A DNA stretch of 64,000 nt from Gemmatimonadota bacterium. Its GTDB lineage: Bacteria; JAAXHH01. This document shows, piece after piece, positions 18,204-24,696 of the stretch (within the stretch, counting starts at the first letter, position 1; each line of letters starts with the position of its first letter). The notes under the pieces are model-generated. The model saw nothing but the letters and a program-made list of their open reading frames with translations. It was not told the origin of the DNA and made no database searches. The stretch lies in the NCBI GenBank assembly GCA_009838645.1, contig VXRC01000042.1, positions 85,276-149,275 of the forward strand, written 5' to 3'. A program made the translations under genes and the position numbers.

Positions 18204-18848
18204 ATGGAAAAAACAACCCTTTCCCCAGCACCACGTCGGACGGCGGACGTGACCCGGGACGTGGAATTCCGCATACGCGAGAACGAGGACCAGGTCCAGT
18301 GGGACCGGTTTTTCGAAAACAGCGGTCCGGTGGAAGTCGAAATCGGGTGCGGCAAGGGACGCTTCATCATCAATTCGGCCATGGCCTATCCGCATATCAA
18401 TTACATCGGCATAGAACGGGCCCTGCGCTATTTCCGCATCATGAAGGAACGGGTGGTCCGGCGGGAACTGGCCAATGTCCGCCTGCTGCGGGACGACGCC
18501 GTGTATTTCGTAGAGCGGTTCATACCCGACGAGGCGGTCTCGGCCTATCATATCTACTTCCCCGATCCCTGGCCGAAGAAACGGCACAGGAAACGCCGCC
18601 TGTTCAATCCACGGTTTCTGGAAGAGATCGTGCGCACACTGGCGGCGGGGGGCACCCTCGATTTCGCCACGGACTATGTCGAATACTACGAGGAGATCCA
18701 GGCCCTGCTCGAAGGGTCGGACCGACTGGACGCGCTAGAGGAAATCCCTGAAAGGGTAAGGGAACTGGGCCGCGACCTGACCAATTTCGAGACGAAGTAT
18801 ACCGCGGAGGGCCGGGCGATTCACCGCGGGGCGTACGTGAAATCCTGA
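18204..18848 (+). CDS. trmB: tRNA (guanine-N7-)-methyltransferase
   Basis: 214 residues from the ATG at 18204. Upstream in-frame codons exist but the alignment with TrmB starts after this point. Motifs: VEIGCGKGRFI (SAM binding), HIYFPDPWPKKRHRKRRL (catalytic and tRNA-binding Asp-Pro-Trp region) and DFATDYVEYYEE. It methylates G46 in the tRNA variable loop, using SAM. Its last codons and TGA stop are repeated immediately downstream. The bcp gene follows after 34 bases on the same strand. Confidence 0.94.
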   Translation: MEKTTLSPAPRRTADVTRDVEFRIRENEDQVQWDRFFENSGPVEVEIGCGKGRFIINSAMAYPHINYIGIERALRYFRIMKERVVRRELANVRLLRDDAVYFVERFIPDEAVSAYHIYFPDPWPKKRHRKRRLFNPRFLEEIVRTLAAGGTLDFATDYVEYYEEIQALLEGSDRLDALEEIPERVRELGRDLTNFETKYTAEGRAIHRGAYVKS

Positions 18849-18865
18849 CGTACGTGAAACCCTGA
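18832..18865. repeat. 17-bp tandem duplication spanning the trmB stop codon
   Basis: CGTACGTGAAATCCTGA (18832-18848) and CGTACGTGAAACCCTGA (18849-18865) are directly adjacent, with one transition between them. The first ends exactly at the trmB stop. Confidence 0.95.
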
Positions 18866-18882
18866 ATAGAAAGGAATCCGTT

Positions 18883-19341
18883 ATGCTGCAGGCAGGCGAT
18901 CCCGCACCCGACTTCACGATGGAGGCCGACAAGGGCGGCCCCGTTTCGCTCAAGGACCTGAAGGGCAAGACGGTGGTGTTGTATTTCTACCCGAAGGACG
19001 ACACCCCCGGCTGCACCCGGGAGTCCTGCGCCTTCAGGGATCACTTCCCGTCGTTTCAGGGCCAGGATGTACTGATTTACGGCGTCAGTTGCGACGATAT
19101 TCCTTCCCACGAGAAGTTCGCAGCGAAGTATGACCTGCCCTTCCCGTTGCTGAGCGACCCGGACACCTCCGTATCCACGGCGTACGGCGTGTACAAGGAG
19201 AAGACGAATTACGGCCGGAAGTACATGGGGATCGAGCGATCAACCTTCGTCATCGACGGGGACGGCCGGATTTCCAGGATCTTCCGTAACGTCAAGGTGG
19301 ACGGCCACGTGGAGAAAGTGCTGAACGAAGTGTCCGGCTGA
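18883..19341 (+). CDS. bcp: Thioredoxin-dependent thiol peroxidase (Bcp/PrxQ type)
   Basis: 152 residues, standard for Bcp. Start LQAGDPAPDFTMEAD, then YFYPKDDTPGCTRESCAFRD, holding the peroxidatic cysteine and, five residues on, the resolving cysteine of PrxQ. The C-terminal half has YGRKYMGIERSTFVID as in other Bcp proteins. It reduces hydrogen and organic peroxides in the cytoplasm with thioredoxin. An AAAGGAA ribosome site precedes the ATG. It probably shares the trmB promoter. Confidence 0.94.
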   Translation: MLQAGDPAPDFTMEADKGGPVSLKDLKGKTVVLYFYPKDDTPGCTRESCAFRDHFPSFQGQDVLIYGVSCDDIPSHEKFAAKYDLPFPLLSDPDTSVSTAYGVYKEKTNYGRKYMGIERSTFVIDGDGRISRIFRNVKVDGHVEKVLNEVSG

Positions 19342-19347
19342 AGGGCC

Positions 19348-19400
19348 GTGACCCGGTGACCCGGTGCGGACGGGCGCGGCCAGCGCGGCCAGTGCGGCCG
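19348..19400. repeat. Cluster of 8-bp and 9-bp tandem repeats downstream of bcp
   Basis: GTGACCCG is repeated at 19348 and 19356. Then GCGCGGCCA, GCGCGGCCA and GTGCGGCCG run from 19374 to 19400. This is the 96-base gap between the convergent bcp and isomerase genes, and nothing else is seen in it. Confidence 0.75.
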
Positions 19401-19437
19401 GGCGCGGCCGGAGGCGCCGCGACGTCTGCCGAGGGCG

Positions 19438-20304
19438 CTACACCAGGTACCGTCTCAGGTGCGCCCGCGCGCGGACGAAGCCTTCTTCTTCCAGCTCCCA
19501 CGAACCATAATACCGGCCGTCCTCGTGCTCGATGCTCAGTATGCCGTCGTAGCCGAAATCCTCGAGCCGTTTCACGATGAGCGCCCAGTCCGCCAGGCCC
19601 TCGCCGGGGATGCAGTAACGCCAGTAGCCTTCGCCAAAGGCGACCGGGGAACCGAAGGAGGGCTTGATTCTGCCGTACAGGTAAAGGGCTTCCTCGTCAA
19701 ATACGGTGTCCTTAGCGTGCACGTGGTGGGCGCGGTGGCCGAACTCCTTCAGGAATCGCATCGGATCGACGCCCAGCCGGATCAGATGTGAGGGATCGTA
19801 GTTGATGCCGAAGGCGGGTGACGGGCAGGCCTCGAACATGGCCCGTAGCATCTCGGGCGTGGCGCCGATCCGCTCGTGGTGGGTCGACCCCCCGGGCCAG
19901 CCTTCGAGGGCGATGGTCGCCCCGCGGGACTCGGCGAAGTCCACGATGTCGGGCATCGTGCGCTTCCACTGCCGGAAGGTCGCCTCGCGGCCCTGGGCGG
20001 GATCCTCGGGGGCCGGCGCGACGTAGAACAGGTTGGTTATGCCATGGTCGACCGCGCGCTGTATGGAATCCCTGGAGGCGTTCAGCGCCTGTGTCCGTTG
20101 ACCGGCGTCGTCACTCAGCAGTTCCGTGCCAGCGACGAGGTCCACCTGGCCGATGGCCACGCCGTGCGCTTCGGCGGTCCGGATCATGTCACCGTCGATC
20201 CGGGACACGTCGATCGTATCGAACCCCTTTTCGGCCATCCACGCGCACACTTCTTCGAAGGGCACTGCGTTCAAACGGCCCGTAGTGCGGATCCCCACTC
20301 TCAT
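19438..20304 (-). CDS. Sugar phosphate isomerase/epimerase family TIM-barrel protein
   Basis: 288 residues of the xylose-isomerase-like/AP-endonuclease-2 fold. Metal-ligand segments are visible in order: TIALEGWPG (Glu), GINYDPSHLIRLG (Asp-His), HHVHAKDTV (His) and ILSIEHEDGRY (Glu). Relatives interconvert ketoses or inositols; the substrate here is unknown. It is divergent from bioY and has no coupled neighbour. Confidence 0.86.
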   Translation of the reverse strand: MRVGIRTTGRLNAVPFEEVCAWMAEKGFDTIDVSRIDGDMIRTAEAHGVAIGQVDLVAGTELLSDDAGQRTQALNASRDSIQRAVDHGITNLFYVAPAPEDPAQGREATFRQWKRTMPDIVDFAESRGATIALEGWPGGSTHHERIGATPEMLRAMFEACPSPAFGINYDPSHLIRLGVDPMRFLKEFGHRAHHVHAKDTVFDEEALYLYGRIKPSFGSPVAFGEGYWRYCIPGEGLADWALIVKRLEDFGYDGILSIEHEDGRYYGSWELEEEGFVRARAHLRRYLV

Positions 20305-20335
20305 CGCGATACTCCTTTGCCTTTAGAAAACGTCG

Positions 20336-20365
20336 TTGACACAACCGCCCGCCAATGTATATGAA
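20336..20365 (+). promoter_or_regulatory. Sigma-70-like promoter for bioY
   Basis: Perfect TTGACA at 20336-20341, an 18-base spacer and TATGAA at 20360-20365; TATATG with a 16-base spacer is an alternative. The start of transcription would be about 30 bases before bioY. No BirA-like operator was recognised. Confidence 0.45.
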
Positions 20366-20404
20366 CCTGCGTGAGGTGGCAAGGCAAAGCAGCCCCCCTT
20401 GAGC

Positions 20405-21001
20405 ATGCGGAAGGAACCCGGTTCGGCCGGAACGACAGGAAGGGACATTTTGTCCAGGAACGTGCGATTGGCCACGGCCTCCCTGATGGCGGCGCTGACG
20501 GCGGTGAGCGCCTATATCAACATACCGATCGGGCCCGTGCCCATCACGATGCAGACCTTCTTCGTCCTGCTTTCCGGCGCCGTGCTCGGAGGCCGCTGGG
20601 GCGCCGGCAGCCAGGCCGTCTACGTATGCCTCGGCCTGGCCGGAATCCCGGTTTTCGCCGGCGGCATGACCGGGCCGGCGGTCGTGCTCTCGCCCACCTT
20701 CGGCTACCTCGTCGGGTTCGTCCTCTGTGCCTTCCTGACCGGAAGTTACCTGGACCGTTTCACCCGGAGCAGCATCCCCCATCTTGTCGCCGGAATGCTG
20801 CTCGGCCATGTCGCCATCTTCGGATGCGGCCTTCTGTACCTCTACGCCTACTTCAACTTCTATGCGGGCGTGGAGTCCACCTGGCCCGCTACGCTGGCCG
20901 TCGGCCTGATCCCCTTCCTCCCCTTCGGACTGGTCAAGCTCGTCCTCGCGGTTTCCGTCGCCCGTACCCTGTCGAAGTATGTCCGGATCGAATGCCCGTG
21001 A
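20405..21001 (+). CDS. bioY: Biotin transporter BioY (ECF substrate-binding component)
   Basis: 198 residues from the ATG at 20405; a TTG two codons earlier is possible. Six hydrophobic segments and the conserved IGPVPITMQTFFVLLSGAVLG region identify BioY, the membrane S-component that binds biotin. BioY usually works with the EcfA ATPases and EcfT. None is adjacent, but a fused EcfA pair and an EcfT are encoded at 56.8-59.4 kb, so this may be one of the S-components served by that shared module. Confidence 0.92.
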   Translation: MRKEPGSAGTTGRDILSRNVRLATASLMAALTAVSAYINIPIGPVPITMQTFFVLLSGAVLGGRWGAGSQAVYVCLGLAGIPVFAGGMTGPAVVLSPTFGYLVGFVLCAFLTGSYLDRFTRSSIPHLVAGMLLGHVAIFGCGLLYLYAYFNFYAGVESTWPATLAVGLIPFLPFGLVKLVLAVSVARTLSKYVRIECP

Positions 21002-21055
21002 GCCGACCGTCCGGGTGCGCACCTGTGTGTACGCGCCGGACACCGTAGCCTGCTG

Positions 21056-21084
21056 TTGACACGCCATCTTCCGTATTGTATAGT
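21056..21084 (+). promoter_or_regulatory. Strong sigma-70-like promoter for the peptide-binding protein gene
   Basis: TTGACA (21056-21061), 17 bases, TATAGT (21079-21084): 11 of 12 consensus bases at optimal spacing. The predicted leader is about 60 bases to the ATG at 21153. Confidence 0.7.
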
Positions 21085-21152
21085 CTTTAGTCTGCTGGAA
21101 TCCTGCGTTCCGCGCCGATTCCATCATGCACACGACAGCCACGGGAACAGGT

Positions 21153-22916
21153 ATGAAGAAGGGGACACGATCGTTCCGGTCCGCAAGTGCGCGCGGCGCG
21201 GCCTTGTCCGCACGGGGACGTCTCGCCGCCGTAAGGGCCTTGTCCGCACGAGGACGTCTCGTCGCCGGCGCGGCTGTCCTTGTAGGGTTATTCTGCTGCT
21301 TCATGCCAGCCGCCGTTTTGACCGGCGCCGTCCCGCTGGTCAACTCCATCGGCAAGGAGATGCCGCCGGACGCGGCGCCGCTGGAACAGCAGGTGTTCCG
21401 CTACACGCTGGTCGAGCCGCTGACCTTCGATGTCAGTATCAACATTTACGAGGGCCAGGGGGCGCTGACCCTGTTCGAACGCCTGGTCATGCTCGACAAG
21501 AACCTGGAACTCGTCGGGGCGGCGGCTTCCTCGTGGGAGCAGTCGGCCGACGGGCTGCGCTGGACGTTCAAACTCCGTCCCGATGGTAGATGGAGCGACG
21601 GACGCGTTGTGACAGCCCACGACTTCGAATACACTTACAAGCGATTCCTCGATCCGGCCGTAGCGAGTCCCTACGCCTTCTTCTACTACGAAATAAAGGG
21701 CGCCCGTCCGTTCAACCAGGGCAGTGTGACCGACCCGGCGACCGTGGGCGTGCGGGCATTGGACGATTTCACGCTGGAGATCGAAACGGAGAAGCCCTGT
21801 CCCTATCTGCCCTTTATCGTTGCGTTCACCGGGTCGGGACCCGTGCCCCGTTGGCAGGTCGAAAAACACGGGGTACGATGGAGCGAGGCGGGGAACCTGG
21901 TAGCCAATGCGAGCTACACCCTCTCCGAATGGCAGAAGGGCAGGCAGGCCACGCTGACTCTCAATCCCTACTATACCGGTCCCCACAAAGGGTATCTCGA
22001 GAAGATCGTCCAGATCTTCACCACGGGACACCCGGGCACCCCACCGTACGAGAACGACGAGATCGACTATCTCAGGGTCCTGCTGACCGACCTGCCCTTC
22101 ATCGAAAACCATCCGACCCTGAAATCCGAACTGTCGTACTACGCCTTTCCTGAGACCTGGTACCTCTTCTTCAAGACCCGCGAGCCGCCCTTCGACGATG
22201 TCCGCGTGAGGAGCGCGATCAGCCACGCCATCGACCGCGAGGTGTTGTGCAACGTCGTTCTGCGCAACACGGGCGTGCCCGCCTACTCCATGCTCCCACC
22301 CAAGTTTCCCGGAAGTGCGGACGCGTCGATACAGTCCGTCCAGGCCTACGATCCAGAACGTGCCAGGGACCTGATGGCCGAAGCGGGATTTCCGGGCGGC
22401 AAGGGGTTTCCAACGATCGATTTCTGGATCGGCAAGACCAATCCCCAGATCAGTTACACCGCCCAGGCCATACAGGCGATGCTGGCCAATACCCTGGGAC
22501 TGAGACTCCGCATGCGGGGATCGGAAGACAAGGTATACAGGGACAATATGTACGAATGGAACATTCCCATGGGCCTGGGAGGATTCAATGCCGACTATCC
22601 CGATCCGAACAACCTGCTCGGTATGGTTTGGCGGTCGCAGCCGCGGGGATTCGGGAGGCAGGACTGGCGCAACGACGACTTCGACCGGCTGATCGACGCG
22701 GCGGCGCATGAAATGGATCACGACAATCGCATGGGCATGTACCGAGATGCGGAGCGTCTGCTCGTGGAAGACGTGGGCGGCGCGTTTCTGTATCACAATC
22801 TGACGGTGGATCTGCGGAAACCCTACCTGAAAGGGCTCGAAGTCAACAAGTTCGGGTACGCAATGTTTTCGTGGATCGGCGTCATGCACACCAGGATGTA
22901 CATCGCCAGGCACTGA
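21153..22916 (+). CDS. Peptide ABC transporter substrate-binding protein (OppA/DppA family)
   Basis: 587 residues from the ATG at 21153 (MKKGTRSF), chosen for the purine-rich GGGAACAGGT before it. A basic, repeat-containing N-terminus precedes a hydrophobic secretion segment (around VLVGLFCCFMPAAVL). The mature protein shows family 5 solute-binding features: LTLFERLVMLDKNLELVGAAA, WEQSADGLRWTFKLRPDGRWSDG split across the first lobe, and SHAIDREVLCNVV later. It should bind oligopeptides in the periplasm. No permease or ATPase genes are nearby, so it is an orphan. Its 3' end is followed by 15-bp repeats. Confidence 0.88.
   Translation: MKKGTRSFRSASARGAALSARGRLAAVRALSARGRLVAGAAVLVGLFCCFMPAAVLTGAVPLVNSIGKEMPPDAAPLEQQVFRYTLVEPLTFDVSINIYEGQGALTLFERLVMLDKNLELVGAAASSWEQSADGLRWTFKLRPDGRWSDGRVVTAHDFEYTYKRFLDPAVASPYAFFYYEIKGARPFNQGSVTDPATVGVRALDDFTLEIETEKPCPYLPFIVAFTGSGPVPRWQVEKHGVRWSEAGNLVANASYTLSEWQKGRQATLTLNPYYTGPHKGYLEKIVQIFTTGHPGTPPYENDEIDYLRVLLTDLPFIENHPTLKSELSYYAFPETWYLFFKTREPPFDDVRVRSAISHAIDREVLCNVVLRNTGVPAYSMLPPKFPGSADASIQSVQAYDPERARDLMAEAGFPGGKGFPTIDFWIGKTNPQISYTAQAIQAMLANTLGLRLRMRGSEDKVYRDNMYEWNIPMGLGGFNADYPDPNNLLGMVWRSQPRGFGRQDWRNDDFDRLIDAAAHEMDHDNRMGMYRDAERLLVEDVGGAFLYHNLTVDLRKPYLKGLEVNKFGYAMFSWIGVMHTRMYIARH
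21200..21266. repeat. 31-bp in-frame repeat in the N-terminus of the peptide-binding protein
   Basis: Copies at 21200-21230 and 21236-21266 differ at two positions (period 36, twelve codons). They encode ALSARGRLAA and ALSARGRLVA ahead of the secretion helix. Confidence 0.92.
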
Positions 22917-22949
22917 AGACGTCGGCACTCAAGGCGCCGGCACTGAGCA
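22905..22949. repeat. Three imperfect 15-bp repeats spanning a stop codon
   Basis: Units start at 22905, 22920 and 22935 and share a GGCACTGA/GGCACTCA core. The first includes the TGA stop of the peptide-binding protein gene. Confidence 0.75.
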
Positions 22950-22976
22950 AGTTCGATCAGAAGGAGCGCGCGGAAC

Positions 22977-23819
22977 TTGAACGGTGAAGAGGTTGTAACC
23001 GAAGACATCGTACGGCAGTTTCAGGAAGACGGCGCGGTATGCATACGGCAGGCCTTTGATTCGCACTGGGTGTCCATCGTGGAAGCCGGCGTGTCCCGTA
23101 ACCTCGCCGAACCCAGCGATTACGCGGGCACCCTGAAGGCGGGCGAGGAAGACCGGGGCGGTTTCGTCGACGATTACTGCAACTGGCAGCGGATTCCCGA
23201 GTACCGCGACTTCGTGTTCCACTCGCCCGCGGGCGCCATGACGGCGCGGCTCATGGGATCGCGGAGTTCCGTTTTCTATCATGAACACCTCCTGGTCAAG
23301 TGGCCCGGCACGCTCAAACGGACGCCCTGGCACCACGACCAGCCCTATTACCCGGTAAACGGCCGCCAGAACGTATCCCTGTGGATGCCGCTGGACCCTG
23401 TTTCAAAAGCGTCCTGCGTACAGTTCGTCCGGGGTTCCCACGACTGGAACCGCTGGTTCGTACCCCGCAAGTTCGCCACGGAAAGCAATTACGCCATCGA
23501 GGACGCATCCGCCAAACCCATGCTCGAAGATCGGCCCTTCGAGGACGTGCCGCCCATCGACGAACACCCGGAAGACTACGAGATCCTGGCGTGGGACATG
23601 GAACCCGGCGACGTCATCGCATTCCACATGTGTACGCTGCACGGCGCGGCGGGCAACCAGTCCCTCACCGATGCGCGCCGGGTCCTGGCCACCCGCTGGC
23701 TCGGAGACGACGCCCGGTTCGCGATCCGGCCCTGGGAGATTTCCCCCATGGAAACCGGAGGGCTCGCCCCGGGAGACCCCATGGCCTGCGACCTGTTTCC
23801 CCGGGTCTGGTCCGCATGA
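22977..23819 (+). CDS. Phytanoyl-CoA dioxygenase (PhyH) family protein 1
   Basis: 280 residues, starting at a TTG at 22977 preceded by AGAAGGAG. The cupin-type double-stranded helix carries TPWHHDQPYY (His and Asp iron ligands) near residue 118 and HMCTLHGAAGN (distal His) near 220, followed by ARRVLATRW with the 2-oxoglutarate-binding Arg. It is expected to be a soluble Fe(II)/2-oxoglutarate hydroxylase. Substrates of environmental PhyH proteins are mostly unknown. A second PhyH gene follows after 13 bases. Confidence 0.88.
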   Translation: MNGEEVVTEDIVRQFQEDGAVCIRQAFDSHWVSIVEAGVSRNLAEPSDYAGTLKAGEEDRGGFVDDYCNWQRIPEYRDFVFHSPAGAMTARLMGSRSSVFYHEHLLVKWPGTLKRTPWHHDQPYYPVNGRQNVSLWMPLDPVSKASCVQFVRGSHDWNRWFVPRKFATESNYAIEDASAKPMLEDRPFEDVPPIDEHPEDYEILAWDMEPGDVIAFHMCTLHGAAGNQSLTDARRVLATRWLGDDARFAIRPWEISPMETGGLAPGDPMACDLFPRVWSA

Positions 23820-23832
23820 CGGAGCGCGTGCA

Positions 23833-24642
23833 ATGAACCATCGAGTGTCGAGCGAACAGATTGCCTCCTACCGGGAAAACGGCTTTCTCATCCTGGAAGA
23901 CTTCCTGAACGAATCAGAACTGGAGACCTGGCGGTCCGCGGTGGATGAGGCGGTCTCGCTACGGGACCGGAACAGGCTGCCCGAAGGGTCCTACCACCTG
24001 GCCAGAAAGGTAACGGCGGACGACGAATCCGTATTCCGGCAGCGGATCAACCTGTGGATGGATCACGAAGGCGTACGCGCGCTGATGCTGGACGGTCGGC
24101 TGGGTAAAATGGCGGCCGACCTGGAGGGGGTCGACGGGATCCGGATCTGGCACGACCAGGTCCTGACCAAGCTGCCCTGGGCCAATCCCACCACGTGGCA
24201 CCAGGACAATACCAAGTGGTCCTTCGCGTCGGAGCACGCCATCACCATCTGGGTCGCCCTGGATGAAGTCACCGTTCAGAACGGCTGCATGTTCTTCATG
24301 CCCGGTTCACACAGGAAGCGGCGCGACGACTTCCCGGCGGCGGGGAAACAGGTGGGGGCCATGTTCGACGCCTATCCGGATCTCGGCCGGATGGACCCCG
24401 TGCCCGTCGTCATGCCGGCGGGCGGATGTTCCTTTCACAACGGGCTGATCGTGCACGCCGCCGCCGCGAACATGACGCCCCATCCGCGCCGCGCCTTCAC
24501 CTGCGCCTACATGCCCGACCACAGTACGTTCAACGGCATCCCCAACGTGCTTCCGAACCGGATCCTGGATACGATCGAATTCGGCGACCCGCTGGATGAC
24601 GATACACAGAACCCGCTCATTTACTCCAATGAAGTTTCCTGA
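23833..24642 (+). CDS. Phytanoyl-CoA dioxygenase (PhyH) family protein 2
   Basis: 269 residues from the ATG at 23833 (MNHRVSSEQIASYREN), with GGAGCG upstream. Motifs: TTWHQDNTKWSF (His-x-Asp ligands), a central MFFMPGSHRKR segment, and GLIVHAAAANMTPHPRRAFT (distal His and co-substrate Arg). It is not a close copy of the first PhyH protein, so the pair is more likely two steps of one pathway than a recent duplication. Tight spacing suggests co-translation with the gene before it. Confidence 0.9.
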   Translation: MNHRVSSEQIASYRENGFLILEDFLNESELETWRSAVDEAVSLRDRNRLPEGSYHLARKVTADDESVFRQRINLWMDHEGVRALMLDGRLGKMAADLEGVDGIRIWHDQVLTKLPWANPTTWHQDNTKWSFASEHAITIWVALDEVTVQNGCMFFMPGSHRKRRDDFPAAGKQVGAMFDAYPDLGRMDPVPVVMPAGGCSFHNGLIVHAAAANMTPHPRRAFTCAYMPDHSTFNGIPNVLPNRILDTIEFGDPLDDDTQNPLIYSNEVS

Positions 24643-24660
24643 ATGAACCGCCCAGACTGT

Positions 24661-24696
24661 GTGTGAGGAGGAACATTTGTGTGAGGAGGTATATCG
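24661..24696. repeat. Duplicated Shine-Dalgarno region before the M14 peptidase gene
   Basis: GTGTGAGGAGGAACATTT (24661-24678) and GTGTGAGGAGGTATATCG (24679-24696) are consecutive 18-bp units, the second ending right at the ATG. Each contains a full GAGGAGG ribosome site. Confidence 0.92.

Noticed and set aside
21288-22928. A 546-codon minus-strand frame opposite the peptide-binding protein
   Set aside because: The plus-strand gene has a promoter, signal peptide and family motifs; the opposite frame has none.
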